A stretch of DNA of 64,000 nucleotides from Sternotherus odoratus (GCA_032164245.1 JAVMKO010000001.1:78427892-78491891); one strand, 5' to 3'; shown: positions 49,001 to 57,292, counted from the stretch's first letter. Notes: a model not told the origin generated them from the letters alone. Numbers and translations are program-made.

Positions 49001-50858
49001 AGTGGGAGCAGCGGGACTCCTCTCTTCCTTCCCTTCCCACCCCCTGGGCAGCAGTAAGCTTCTTCCCACCCCCTGGGCTCCCTCTTTGTGGCATCTGGTG
49101 CCATGGGGCTCTCCTTCTGCAGCTGGTGTTCTGGGCTCCCATGCACACAACCCCCCAAAGAAAGATTAAATCAAAGGTATTTATGGTATAAATCATGGGC
49201 AGGTAACAGGCCATGACTTTTTGTTTCTTGCCAGTGACCTGTCCATGACTGTTACTAAAAATACCTGTGATTAAATCTGAGCCTGAATCATCAATACAGT
49301 TGTAAGTGAAGTTCCAGTTCTAGTACTAAATTCTGCCCTTGCTTACATCAGTGTAATTTCACTGAAGTTAATGGCTTTGCATAGATGGAAGGATGTATTC
49401 TGTCCTGCTGAATCTTTAACTCAGTGATGCACAAACCAGAAAGAACTCAGCTTGAAGTTTGGATCCCAGATTGATTTTTGCAGGACAGGTAATTAGAAAA
49501 ATAATCTTGAAAATGGAAATTATTTTACAGGGAGTCAGTGAAACATAATAGCATTGTGTAGTTCCATATTTATGATTGGAGTGGAACTGGAGTTTAAAAT
49601 CAGTAAGATTTCACTTGTAGCAAACAACGATTTAATGCCGGAGGTATGATCTCAAATAAACTCAGGTCAGTAAAAGCTTTGGCCACACTCTTCTGCACTG
49701 ATTGCAATCTTTTGACAGCACAAGCTGGAAGACATGCAAATAGATGTAGAATAATCAATCCTAGAAATTACCATAGAATGTAGTAGCCTCACCGCATTTT
49801 AACTGCCACTAGGGTTCTTGGTCTGCCAGTGAGGGTTATTGTTAGGAGGAAATAATCCCAATAAATTGTTAACACTGTTTCTTTCCTTTCCCTTTCAGTT
49901 TGGACGTCACAGATTGAACCCCGAAAACCGGACACTAGGCAGTCTTAGGAATGTTCTCTATCTTCTTCGACAGAGAGTAAGGTGAGCTTTCTAGTTTCTG
50001 CCTTAATGACGCATACTCTCCCACAAAAGAATGGTCTTTTAACATATTGGCAGTTAATATTGCTGGGCCCGACCATTATTTGTTTTCAGCCACTTGAAAT
50101 AGTAACCCAGTTCCACTTGTCGACTATTGCAAAACAAGGATGGGAGAGCAAGTAACTACTTTCAAATTAAATATCTGCATGTTGTTCAGAGTGAGGTGAT
50201 TCTATAGATAGCAACTCCGCCTCTCCTCTGGAAAAGAGTTAAGTTTCCTGCATAGAATGCTTACCTCTCTCTATTGAGCACATATGTTTCAAATCTAAGT
50301 AGCTGAGAATAGTATAAGGAATCTTAATTCTGTCTGTAATTTAACTTCTCACTTTAATTAGTAATAGGTCAGTAGTTACTGTAGGTCAGTGGTGTACTAA
50401 AGCTGTTAGTTAGTTGGCCGATAAGTCTGACAGGCAAGTGTCTGGATCGCAACTGGCTTATTTGCTGACAATCTCTGCATAGAGGCCAAAAGTTAACTAT
50501 GCCACGGAAACTGACTTACTCTCCTCAACAAAATATGAAGTACTCTGGTGGGGTAGAGTGTGAGAAGCTTGTTCAGTTTCCCATGCTTTGTCCCTCTTCT
50601 AGGGATAGAGGAAGAGCTTCAGCATGCAGAGCTGTCAATGCAGCATTTCTCATTAGTGCTGTAATTTGCTTAGAGAAAACTTCACATTTGTCAAATCTGT
50701 TTCTTCTTAGGCGTTTTGGATTGCTGGGACTCTACAAAGGCCTTGAAGCAAAGCTCCTGCAGACAGTCCTCACTGCCGCACTCATGTTCCTAGTCTATGA
50801 AAAACTGACTGCCGCTACCTTCACAGTCATGGGATTAAAGCATTCACAGAAGCACTGA
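21974..50858 (+). CDS. SLC25A17: SLC25A17 (PMP34, peroxisomal CoA/FAD/NAD carrier), complete
   Basis: Nine exons with GT-AG sites: 21974-22027, 32251-32311, 35727-35793, 44417-44568, 45641-45757, 47135-47280, 47815-47910, 49899-49981 and 50711-50858. They sum to 924 bp, that is 307 residues plus stop, the same length as human PMP34. It is a mitochondrial-carrier-family protein of three repeats with six membrane segments. Carrier signatures are visible as [11 protein letters not shown] (repeat 1), [13 protein letters not shown] (repeat 2) and [11 protein letters not shown] (repeat 3). From the family, PMP34 sits in the peroxisomal membrane and exchanges CoA, FAD and NAD for AMP or PAP. The chosen start aligns with the known N-terminus ([13 protein letters not shown]). 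An in-frame ATG at 21860 could add 38 residues. No damage was seen. Intron 1 (10.2 kb) and intron 3 (8.6 kb) are swollen by mobile elements. Confidence 0.97.
22980..23100. repeat. Possible old MIR-type SINE fragment
   Basis: The blocks ttctgtaaatggggatcaga and tacttacctccaagttatg, followed by tttgtaaagagaa, follow MIR order. A separate MIR-like piece (ttgggcaaatcact) is near 22720. Both are weak. Confidence 0.4.
23441..23595. repeat. Second copy of the CACGAAAGCTTATGC fold-back family
   Basis: It begins gtttcatagtagtagccatg, contains gagtccttgtggcac and tagagactaacaaatttatt, and then folds back: the stretch 23512-23545 is roughly complementary to 23556-23593 around a short loop. It shares core motifs with 12138-12761 but has much shorter arms. 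It lies in SLC25A17 intron 1. Confidence 0.6.
23797..24072 (-). mobile_element. 5S-rRNA-headed retro-insertion (SINE3-like) with 17-bp TSD
   Basis: The 276-bp insert is bounded by a perfect 17-bp direct repeat TGTACAGGATTAAAGTA (23780-23796 and 24073-24089), the mark of target-primed reverse transcription. On the minus strand it starts within about five bases of the 5S rRNA 5' end, continues through the whole 5S sequence and then about 160 bp of unrelated sequence. No poly(A) tail is present. It could be a 5S-derived SINE or a one-off read-through 5S transcript. Orientation is antisense to SLC25A17. Confidence 0.75.
23958..24077 (-). rRNA. 5S rRNA-like sequence, probably a retro-copy
   Basis: On the minus strand this reads as a near-complete 5S rRNA of 120 bp. 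The internal control region is well preserved (CTAAGCAGGGTCGGGCCTGG, then GATGGGAGACC and CTGGGAATAC). The first bases are altered because they overlap the flanking duplication, and the usual T-run terminator after the gene is missing (GTAGGTTTAACACC). It lies inside the 23797-24072 insertion, so it is unlikely to be a functional rDNA locus. Confidence 0.85.
25754..27431 (+). pseudogene. Harbinger Myb/SANT-like accessory gene, frameshifted
   Basis: Exon 1 starts at ATG 25754 ([20 protein letters not shown]) and shows the trihelix Myb/SANT-like fold: [13 protein letters not shown], then after a frameshift near 25870 a [19 protein letters not shown] segment and [15 protein letters not shown] donor cag/gtaaag lies at 26263/26264. 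Exon 2 begins after tgtatag at 26902 and encodes [20 protein letters not shown] and [20 protein letters not shown] plus a Pro-rich tail, to 27431. In this superfamily the accessory protein binds the ends and brings the transposase to the nucleus. Similar SANT-like genes are common in turtle annotations. Confidence 0.8.
27720..28905 (-). pseudogene. Harbinger (HARBI1-like) DDE transposase, broken
   Basis: The likely start is ATG at 28905 ([15 protein letters not shown]). The N-terminal helical region runs in one frame to 28390. The catalytic part is scattered over three frames: [13 protein letters not shown] (first Asp, near 28330), HDARIFYNT (second Asp, near 28180) and [10 protein letters not shown] (Glu, near 27965). 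The DDE residues are still visible, but at least two frameshifts separate them. It is convergent with the accessory gene, with about 290 bp between the two ends. Confidence 0.85.
29825..30721. mobile_element. Tc1/mariner-type element (CAGGAACTCCTCACT termini)
   Basis: Left end CAGGAACTCCTCACTGAAC and right end TTTAAGTGAGACGTTCCTG are inverted and flanked by TA (29823-29824, 30722-30723). It is 897 bp and non-coding. Simple repeats have grown inside it: (CA)n at about 29995-30016 and (GA)n/(GT)n at about 30220-30270. It shares ends with the element at 52767-53353. Confidence 0.82.
31170..31265. repeat. Possible MIR/L2-type fragment
   Basis: The block attataaccattttagagat followed by gggaaactgaggcatagaag is the classic MIR-type core order. 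It is short and old. Confidence 0.45.
32251..32311 (+). CDS. SLC25A17: SLC25A17 exon 2 (first carrier signature)
   Basis: The acceptor is aatttttcag and the donor gtaagt is at 32312. It encodes [20 protein letters not shown], containing the P-x-D-x-x-R signature of repeat 1, and the first base of the following valine codon. Confidence 0.95.
32842..33290. mobile_element. CR1 3'-end fragment split by a hAT element
   Basis: Left part gaacggccatacaaggtcag plus accaaaggtccatctagcc, and right part cagtatcctgtcttccgata onward to gaacaggtaattatcaag, form one continuous CR1 3' segment once the insertion at 32884-33177 is ignored. It lies in SLC25A17 intron 2. Confidence 0.8.
32884..33177. mobile_element. 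hAT element inserted in CR1
   Basis: The ends CAGGGTTTCTCAAAC and GTTTGAGAACCGCTG are inverted. Flanks ATCTAGCC (32876-32883) and TTCTAGCC (33179-33186) are a one-mismatch 8-bp duplication of CR1 sequence. The interior contains inverted ccgaatgcggaagtaattca blocks. At 294 bp it has no transposase. Confidence 0.85.
33998..34577. mobile_element. MITE (GTCTGGTCTATACTACAGA end) interrupted by hAT
   Basis: Left end gtctggtctatactacagac and right region ttttaaatgcagatttgccctaag look like the two ends of one MITE family, abundant here, with GTCTACACT-type termini. The hAT element 34202-34504 sits inside it. Outer target duplication not resolved. Confidence 0.55.
34202..34504. mobile_element. hAT element (CAGGGGTTGGCAACC) with 8-bp TSD
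   Basis: The termini CAGGGGTTGGCAACC and GGTTGCCTACCCCTG are inverted, and a perfect GCTTAGAG duplication (34194-34201, 34505-34512) flanks them. It is 303 bp, non-autonomous, nested in the MITE at 33998-34577. Confidence 0.9.
35190..35507. mobile_element. MITE ending in GTAGACCTGCCCTTAG
   Basis: The interior gatttagcgagtctagtgaa and gacgtgctaaatcaac form an internal inverted repeat, and the right end taatgtagacctgcccttag matches the GTCTACACT-type terminal family. The left boundary is approximate. Confidence 0.55.
35727..35793 (+). CDS. SLC25A17: SLC25A17 exon 3
   Basis: The acceptor is gtcttccag and the donor gtaagt is at 35794. It encodes [20 protein letters not shown] and the first part of EEGLLAPYRG, the matrix-side loop and amphipathic helix of repeat 1. 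Confidence 0.94.
36345..36510. mobile_element. Short MITE flanked by CTAG
   Basis: The ends GAGTTTGTCTACACTTAAAA and TTTTCCAGTGTAGACCAGAC are inverted; CTAG occurs immediately on both sides (36341-36344, 36511-36514). It is 166 bp and non-coding, in SLC25A17 intron 3. Confidence 0.65.
39667..40473. mobile_element. hAT element inserted in the DIRS relic
   Basis: Left end TAGGGATGGGCAAACT and right end GGTTTGCCCACCCCTG are inverted, with a perfect TTCTATAC duplication (39659-39666, 40474-40481). The 807-bp G-rich interior has no transposase. Removing it rejoins the recombinase sequence on both sides. It is in the same family as 9167-9718. Confidence 0.9.
40786..41272 (+). repeat. 5' LTR of the compact element
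   Basis: It contains a TATA-like gggggatataaggc (about 40940) and 30-bp tandem repeats from about 40990, followed by gagctgtatattaat repeats and a tract attaaagggcactg that may carry the poly(A) signal. It is longer than the 3' LTR because of extra attaatgagctgtatgagct units. Confidence 0.8.
41929..42371 (+). repeat. 3' LTR of the compact element
   Basis: It is near-identical to the 5' LTR over the first 200 bp, with the same 30-bp tandem units but fewer attaatgagctg units. It is directly preceded by the purine tract. Confidence 0.8.
43790..43910. repeat. Old amniote repeat with internal palindrome
   Basis: The sequence ataccagtgtttgtaactcc / acttatttcagtggagttac / tcatgagtgttatcagtat folds on itself. 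A related tract (ttacatcagtgtaatttcac, tgaagttaatgg) occurs at 49340-49385. Family not named. Confidence 0.4.
44417..44568 (+). CDS. SLC25A17: SLC25A17 exon 4
   Basis: The acceptor is ttttttctcctcag and the donor gtaatg is at 44569. It encodes [20 protein letters not shown], then [20 protein letters not shown] and [10 protein letters not shown], covering helix 2 and the entry to helix 3. Confidence 0.95.
45641..45757 (+). CDS. SLC25A17: SLC25A17 exon 5 (second carrier signature)
   Basis: The acceptor is ttttgtattag and the donor gtaagc is at 45758. It encodes [20 protein letters not shown] and then [19 protein letters not shown]. The atypical PLWVVN version of the carrier motif is a known feature of PMP34. 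Confidence 0.95.
47135..47280 (+). CDS. SLC25A17: SLC25A17 exon 6
   Basis: The acceptor is ccacatcag and the donor gtgaga is at 47281. It encodes [20 protein letters not shown] and the helix-4 segment [20 protein letters not shown], ending on a codon boundary. Confidence 0.95.
47815..47910 (+). CDS. SLC25A17: SLC25A17 exon 7 (third carrier signature)
   Basis: The acceptor is gttgaacag and the donor gtgagt is at 47911. It encodes 32 residues, [20 protein letters not shown] followed by [12 protein letters not shown], which forms helix 5 and the repeat-3 motif. Confidence 0.95.
48740..49286. mobile_element. MITE-like repeat in SLC25A17 intron 7
   Basis: The right side contains an internal inverted repeat (gtatttatggtataaatcat / gttactaaaaatacctgtg) and ends in ttaaatctgagcct, a common turtle hAT-like end. 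The left boundary is uncertain. Long open frames on the minus strand here are within the repeat and are not a gene. Confidence 0.45.
49899..49981 (+). CDS. SLC25A17: SLC25A17 exon 8
   Basis: The acceptor is tccctttcag and the donor gtgagc is at 49982. It encodes [20 protein letters not shown] and YLLRQRVR, the matrix loop of repeat 3, and ends two bases into an arginine codon. Confidence 0.95.
50711..50858 (+). CDS. SLC25A17: SLC25A17 exon 9 and stop
   Basis: The acceptor is ctgtttcttcttag. It encodes [20 protein letters not shown], the final helix [20 protein letters not shown] and the tail GLKHSQKH, with stop TGA at 50856-50858. No C-terminal PTS1 tripeptide is present, as expected for a protein targeted by internal membrane signals. 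Confidence 0.95.
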
Positions 50859-50890
50859 GAACGTGATCTCTGCAGCACAATGAGCATGGA

Positions 50891-50896
50891 AATAAA
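50891..50896 (+). terminator. SLC25A17: Candidate SLC25A17 polyadenylation signal
   Basis: AATAAA lies 33 bp after the stop codon. It would give a very short 3' UTR; longer forms using later signals are possible and cannot be judged here. Confidence 0.45.
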
Positions 50897-51654
50897 CTGG
50901 GGTTCTGGAGAGGGAGGTCCAATTTCTGAGGAAAGGCTGGGTAGCAAAGAATTCTCTCTCTAAGGTCACCTCCTTCTCCACTACTTTCCATTTTTATTTG
51001 TCTCTCTGTCTCAGAAGCTGCATGAGGAGAAAATTAGAGTGAAGTCCAGTAGGATTTGCTGCCAGCCCTTTTTGTGGTGGCTTGTTCACTGTACTGACAT
51101 TTTGCGACCCGATTGTGTTAAGAAATTTAATGGAAAAGATTATTTTAGCACCTGAAATTAAGATTTGTTAATTACTGGAGTGGTTTGGTTGGCTCTTTTG
51201 GGAGGAAGGGTGGTACTTTTACTGCACTTAATTTTCCTTTTTTTCATCTTGCCCTCAGCCATTCTCCTCCCTGTACTGGCTGTCAGCAGCTCTCTGTCAG
51301 GTGTTCATCTCACCTGATATTTGGTTCATTAAAATAATTCATGCAGAACCGGGTTTCTGGCATAGTTTCCATTTAATTTCTGATTTTTTTTCTTTTGCGT
51401 GGAGCATGATTGGATGTTATTCCAAATATATATCAGAAGGTGAGACTTGTGAGAAACTAGAATGCTCTTTTCCAAGGGCTGAGTGTTCTGTCCCTTGGCA
51501 CCACCCTCTCCCCCACAGTGAACTTGGAACCCAAATACTGATTCTGAAGGAATGGCAATGCACCTGGCTTTCTCAAGCCACTAGATTGGCCAGTAACTGA
51601 ATATAGGGATTTCCATACTACTGCTGGCATGTATTCTGTCTAGTCTGGTACTCC

Positions 51655-51770
51655 AACTCCTTCCCTCCTGAAACTAATTATTGGTTCATCTAATCCGGTA
51701 CTGTCCCTCAAACAGGGACCAATGGCAGGTACCTCAGAGAGGAGAGTAAATCCCTCCTATAGGACAACTA
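51655..51770. repeat. CR1-like fragment
   Basis: The string attggttcatctaatccggt followed by actgtccctcaaacagggac and caatggcaggtac resembles the CR1 3' region (GGTCCATCTAGTCCGGTA type). It is short. Confidence 0.4.
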
Positions 51771-52504
51771 ATTGTAAATATTGTTTTTCTTCCTGGCCTC
51801 TGCAGGTGGTCAGATTGTGGCATGAAGCATGAGATGAGGTAATTGTAGTCCCAGCTAGTGTAACTGCACGTGCTCTTCTTACTTATTTTTATTGTATAGT
51901 TATGGCATTCTGCTAAGTCCTATTATAGCCTTTGCCAGGCTTGTAGCAATGTCATTTTAACATGTGATCTCATAATCCAGGTAAAATCATGTTGGGTCAG
52001 TAGTTGAATAGCAAAGACCTCTGTGGAAAAGTCAGGTACCGCAGGAAATGCCATTTAGTAAATGGCACTCCTTTGAGGCATTACTGATTCCATCCCTATA
52101 GTGTTGGGGAATGCTGATCTGCCATCTTATGGATGAAAGTGAAAATTGAGGCCTTGACTGCCTAGCATTCTTTGTGAGAGTAGTATGAGTAAATCCAGCC
52201 CAAATTCTGACATGGATAATTCTATCCCCCTTCAATTATAAGGGGATAATTTTTCAGCGGGACAATATCTTAATAACGATTGTCTCATGAACTACCTCTC
52301 CTTCCATTCATGATTGCAGGGACCACTTCCACTCCAGTTTGCATTTATAGTACATCCTTCTGATAATTACAGCAATTGCTTGCATAGGCAGGTGATATTA
52401 GTGAGGTATTTAATATTTTAAGCTTCTTTCAATGCAAACTTTCTTTCTAGTAAACCAGATGAACCTTTTTCATTGTATATTCACCCCAACACATGCTTCT
52501 GCAG

Positions 52505-52712
52505 ATAAATGCTAAAAATAGCAGCGTAGATCTTCAGGCTCAGGCTGGAGCCTGGACTCTGAGATCCACCCCTCTTTCCTGGGTTTCTCCAGCCCAAGCC
52601 CAAACATCTACACTGCTTTTTTTAGCCCGGTAGCGTGAGCCTGGGTCAGTTAACCCTGGCTCAGACTCACTGTTATGGGACTCATTCTGTAGTGCAGACA
52701 TTCCCTGAGAGA
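52505..52712. mobile_element. MITE with internal fold-back
   Basis: gctaaaaatagcagcgtaga near 52510 pairs with catctacactgcttttttta near 52605, and the right end is gtagtgcagacattccctgag. It is non-coding and probably of the same GTGTAGAC-end group as 35190 and 36345. Confidence 0.55.
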
Positions 52713-52766
52713 TGCTTATATTACTTACCCATCTTGTGAGTTCCTCTCTTCTTCATTTTTATTTTA

Positions 52767-53353
52767 CAGTAACTCCTCACGTAACATCCTCCCGGTTAAC
52801 GGTTCGCTATTAGGTCACTGACCTATTAGAGAACATACTCCTTAAAGTGCTACAATGTTCCCTTATAATATTGTTTGGCTCTGGCCACTCATACTCCTGC
52901 CGGGGACCGGATTGGGGTGCAGGGGCTTGCCTGATGCCCCTGCACCCCGATCCCACTCCTTGGGTGGAATGCCAGATGGACGGAGAGGAGCAGAAGACAC
53001 AGGCGGGTGGGGGGTGGGGTGTAAAAGCCCCTACGCATTAACCCCACTCCTCAGCAAGAGCCTTGGGCTGGTGGAACGGGACGAGCCCCCACGCCCCAGC
53101 CCCACTATGCCCCGCCTCAACCAAGTTTCACAATCATCATTGGTGAATACAGCAATAAATTGTTTAAAATTGTTTAAAACTTATACTGTATATGTATCTC
53201 ATGTCTTTTGTCTGGCAAAAATTTTTTCCTTGGAACACTTCCCCCCCACACTTTACATTAATTCTTAGGGGGGAATTAGATTCACTTAACATCATTTTGC
53301 TTAAAGTTGCATTTTTCAAGAACATAACTAGGACGTTAAGTGAGGAGTTACTC
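52767..53353. mobile_element. Tc1/mariner-type element (CAGTAACTCCTCAC termini)
   Basis: Ends CAGTAACTCCTCACGTAAC and GTTAAGTGAGGAGTTACTC are inverted, with TA on both sides (52765-52766, 53354-53355). It is 587 bp, with a C- and G-rich interior unlike that of its relative at 29825-30721. Confidence 0.82.
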
Positions 53354-54490
53354 TACAATCATTCACAAACATTTTTATTGAACTAGGGCATACTCTGAAC
53401 AAGTGGTCAGCACAACAAAGGGAGTTGTATTTTGAACCTCAGAATTGTTGCAAGCCACTACATCACTTTCCTTTTTCTGTTAAAGGTTCCATGTGGAACA
53501 ATATGGTTATGAGAAAAGGAACTATCAAGGTTTCTGAGTTAATCACATGTTATTTAATGCACCCAATGGCTAGTGCAAAAATACTTTGGAGTTCTTTCTT
53601 ATGATATAAGATGTAACCATTTAATGACAGTACAGTACATGACAAACCAAATGGTCTAGATTCTCTGGTCTGTTAAGGTCATTTGCCCTCCATAAAGTGG
53701 TGCAAAATTATCTTAAAATAGACAAAGATTGTTGCTGGAAGACTCCCCTTGCTAAAGAGAACTCTGCCAGCAGAAAACTGGAAAAAAACGCTTAGCTCCA
53801 TTCTGTATCAACAAACCTGCTTCCAGTGTTAGGAGGAGGGTATGGGTGGGGCATTCTAGGGCAGCACATTAGTGCACAATTACCTCAGAGCAGGTTTTCA
53901 TGATGCTGCTAAAATGGGTGAGTTTTGTCCAAACTTGTGTTTAAAACATTGCTACCTCTAGTGCAGCTGCACCACTGTGGACAATTATAATATGAATAAT
54001 CATTTTTCTAGTGTAGAAAAGACTTAATGGCAGGGAGTACTTCCAGCACTGTATAGTAAATTACCAACCCAGAGTAGCACTGACTAGTTTTAGAGAGAGC
54101 TGTATTCAATCCACCTCAACTGAAGGGAGAGTAGATGCAATAATGATAAAGAAAGATCTGACTATCAGACTGTGAAATCTGGTTTGTATCTGTTTTGAAA
54201 TATTGGTAGAGAAGCTGTGGTAGTTTTGATTTGCCCAGGGGCAGCCTATTAGGCTGCATTCCAGACAGCTGCCTTGCTTTGCCTTGCCCTGCCCTAGAAA
54301 GGCATTTGGCACCTTGTTGAAGGACCATCAATGAAAACCATCAAGACTGCAATTTGGGGCCATCAAATCTGAATGAATTGGCCACAGGCATAGGACTTTA
54401 AATTCACATGGTCCTGCAAGGATGTGGGATAAGTATGACTTTAAACTAGGCCTGTGTACACTACCACTTAGGGGTGTGAATAAGCCCCAC

Positions 54491-54910
54491 TGTGACAGGG
54501 TGTGCTGGCCCCACATTGGAGTGGAAGGGGTTAAGGCAGCACTCTTCGCTGCAGAAGCCACACTCCCCCGACTCTGCTGGGCATGCTCCGACTGCTGCTG
54601 CAGTATAAAAAGGAGCAGCCTAGCTCAGTCTGGGCTAACTGCCAAGGAAGAAGGATGCTTGGAAGGGATCCAGTCCAGGATACTGTGCTGAGGAGGCTGG
54701 AGAGTCCTATGGATTGTTGCTACAGGCAAGCAGGTAGGAAGCCACCCAAGGAGGATGGGTGGGTGGTATCTCCCCCACTCATGAAGTCAGTGTGTTTTGG
54801 TGGGACTCCCTGCTGACCCAGTGGCAGACCACTCCGCCACTATTAGGGCCTGGGTCAGGGGCTGGTGAAGTTGGGTGAGTCTGGGCCCCGTTACCGGGGC
54901 CGCCACACCC
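54491..54910 (+). repeat. Probable LTR
   Basis: It begins TGTGACAGGGTGTGCTGG, has a TATA-like agtataaaaagga at about 54602, and is followed by sequence that resembles retroelement interior (ctactaggcgacactaccct). The 3' limit near cgccacaccca and the target duplication are uncertain. Confidence 0.45.
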
Positions 54911-55032
54911 ATGGCACTGGCTACTAGGCGACACTACCCTGCATTGAAAGGTGATTATATTGACTCCAGCCATGAGACCACACTGCCCTGCATCTGAGGG
55001 TGGGCATATTGACTCTGTCCATTGGACTAAGC

Positions 55033-56022
55033 CAGTGATGGCAAACCTTTTTGAGCCCGAGTGCCCAAACTGCAAACCAAAACGACTTGTTTTTTTCAAA
55101 GTGCCAACACTGCAATTAAACCTGAATAACGAGGTTTTAGTTTAGAAAAAACAATTTGTACAGTTTTTCAAACTAGTTAACAGCTTTTGTTTAAAAAGAA
55201 AAACACTTCCCCCCCCCCCCCTTGCATTGCCTTGCCTCCTGCCTCCTGCCTCCTGCCTCGGCCCCGCCTCCGCTCTCCTTCCCGGGCTCCGGCCGTCCTT
55301 TCACACCCCCTCCCCCCCGCCTTGCCTTGCCTTGCCTTGCCTTGCCTCCTGCCTCGGCCCCGCCTCCGCTCTCCTTCCCGGGCTCCGGCCGTCCTTTCAC
55401 TCCCCCCCCCCCCTTGCATTGCCTCGCCTCCTGCCTCCTGCCTCGGCCCCGCCTCCGCTCTCCTTCCCGGGCTCCGGCCGTCCTTTCACTCCCCCCCCCT
55501 TGCATTGCCTTGCCTCGCCTCCTGCCTCCTGCCTCGGCCCCGCCTCCGCTCTCCTTCCCGGGCTCCGGTCGTCCTTTCACCACCCCCCCCGCCTTGCCCT
55601 GCCTCCTGCCTCCTGTCTCCTGCCTCGGCCCCGCCTCCGCTCTCCTTCCCGGGCTCCGGCCGTCCTTTCACTTCCCCCCCCCCCCCCTGCATTGCCTTGC
55701 CTCGCCTCCTGCCTCCTGCCTCGGTCCCGCCTCCGCTCTCCTTCCCGGGCTCCGGCCATCCTTTCACTCCCCCCCCCCCCTTGCATTGCCTTGCCTTGCC
55801 TCCTGCCTCGGCCCCGCCTCCGCTCTCCTTCTTGCCTTGCCTCCTGCCTCGGCCCCGCCTCCGCTCTCCTTCCCGGGCTCCTGCCGTCCTTTCACTTCCT
55901 CCTCCACCCCCCGCTCGCCTCTTACTGACCCCGCCCCTCTGCTCCGGCGTTTTGACGGCATGCCCACAGAGACGGCTCGGCGTGCCGGCAGCGGCACGCG
56001 TGCCACGGGTTCGCCATCACTG
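55033..56022. mobile_element. hAT element carrying a GC-rich minisatellite
   Basis: Ends CAGTGATGGCAAACC and GGTTCGCCATCACTG are inverted; a perfect GACTAAGC duplication (55025-55032, 56023-56030) flanks them. The 990-bp element is mostly a minisatellite with about eight units (55210-55900). It encodes no protein; long frames on both strands are by-products of the repeat. Confidence 0.92.
55210..55900. repeat. GC-rich minisatellite, roughly 75-105 bp units
   Basis: Each unit reads gcctcggccccgcctccgct, ctccttcccgggctccggcc, gtcctttcac, then a C-run and (ttgcattgcc / ttgccttgcc) steps. Units differ in C-run length and in the number of gcctcct steps; one unit near 55820 is truncated. The CCCCGCCTCCGC core resembles a GC box. 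Confidence 0.85.
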
Positions 56023-56069
56023 GACTAAGCGATCCTGAGGCTGGATGCACCGCATTGGCTTCAGTGTAA

Positions 56070-56724
56070 GGCCATGGTTACACTTACAGGATTATAGCGC
56101 TTTTGGTTATAGCTGTACCCATACACAGCAATAGGTATAGCGCTATAACATGTCCTGGTGTGGTCCTATTTACGGCACTTGCAGCGGCACAGGGAGTGGT
56201 GCATTATGGGCAGCTATCCCAGCATTCAGTTGGGTGCAACGTGCTTTTCAAATGAGGAGGGGTGAGAGGGAATGTGTAGTGTGTATGCAGAGGGAGAGAG
56301 CGAGGGGATTTTCTACAGGCTGAAAGTCTTGTCAGTGGTTTCCTTTGAAATTAGAGCCTGCTTTAATAGTTTCTCTGTCAGAGCTCCCTTTGTAAACATT
56401 TGCAATGCTTATCTGCCGAGTTAAGAGAGAAACTCTGAAAAGGTACTTACGCATTCCTCCTGCCGAGTTCAAAACAACGCGAAGAGACGTCAATTGCCTT
56501 AAATGGCTCGGAGGCCGTGCCAGAGATCACTTATAGCATAATGACTGTATACACTTGCTACAGGGAATACGCAATAGCTGTTATTCCTCAAGGAAGGGAA
56601 GATTACCAGGAGCGGTATAACTGGGTTTATAGCGCAATACATGCCTTGCCAGTGTCGACGGGTAGGGAGTTATAGTGCTCCTGGAGGCTTTATAGCGCTA
56701 TAAAGTGCCAGTGTAACCAAGGCC
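56070..56724. mobile_element. Harbinger MITE related to the 25.3-29.3 kb element
   Basis: The left end ggccatggttacacttacag plus gattatagcgcttttggtta is the inverted match of the right end of the full element (29200-29273). The right end ctttatagcgctataaagtg ccagtgtaaccaaggcc matches its left end inverted. It is 655 bp with no transposase. A clear 3-bp target duplication could not be confirmed. Confidence 0.85.
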
Positions 56725-56859
56725 TCGATAACATGCTCTTGCCCTACTCCCAGGGTGACGGGGTGTATTGACCCTTCAACAGCCTGCCCTGAGAAACATA
56801 AGTTACAATGACCTAAGTATCACTGAGGACAGTACTATATCCTGCTGACATAGCTACCT

Positions 56860-56990
56860 CTACTCATTGGGGGTGGATTAATTAATCCAATGGGAGAGCT
56901 CTCTCTCATCAGCTTAGAGTGGCTACACTAGAGATCTTACAGTGATGTGACTGCACTGTTGTAATCTCTCTAGTGTAGCCATAGCCTATG
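56860..56990. repeat. MITE fragment (CTAGTGTAGCCATAGCC end)
   Basis: The sequence gcttagagtggctacactag, gatcttacagtgatg and ctctctagtgtagccatagc has an internal inverted repeat and a terminal motif typical of these MITEs. Left end not resolved. Confidence 0.45.
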
Positions 56991-56994
56991 GGTT

Positions 56995-57292
56995 GAGTAC
57001 ATGGTACAAAGCAGGGATTCTATATAAACACAGGGAGCCTCTACCCAGTAAGAAATACTTGCAGGAGAGCCTCTACCCAGTCTGAAATGCTGATGAACCA
57101 CAAACTCACAAGAATCAGTGACCCTAACTACAGGAGGGTGCATCTCAGGACTTCTGTTGTTTTCAAGGAGTTGTCAAGAGCTTTAAGAATAAAGTTAATG
57201 TGGTTAAGACATTTTTCTGCTAAGCCTGTATTCCTTGCTTTCTTGCCACTGAAGGGGTTACACTAGAAACCAAGACTGTCACAGCCTAGGTA
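56995..57292 (+). repeat. Possible solo LTR segment
   Basis: It has a TATA-like ttctatataaaca at about 57020, an aagaataaagt signal at about 57188 and an end in ctgtcaca (57292). The tgtggttaagaca piece after the AATAAA recurs at 57940. Boundaries and duplication are uncertain. Confidence 0.35.

Noticed and set aside
48743..49158. Two 134-135-codon minus-strand frames
   Set aside because: They are within a MITE-like repeat in SLC25A17 intron 7, overlap each other in different frames and have no recognisable domain.
55187..56038. Long overlapping open frames (up to 283 codons) rich in Pro/Leu/Ser on +, and Gly/Arg/Glu frames on -
   Set aside because: They are translations of the C-rich minisatellite inside a hAT element, open in several frames at once, with no domain and no splice context.
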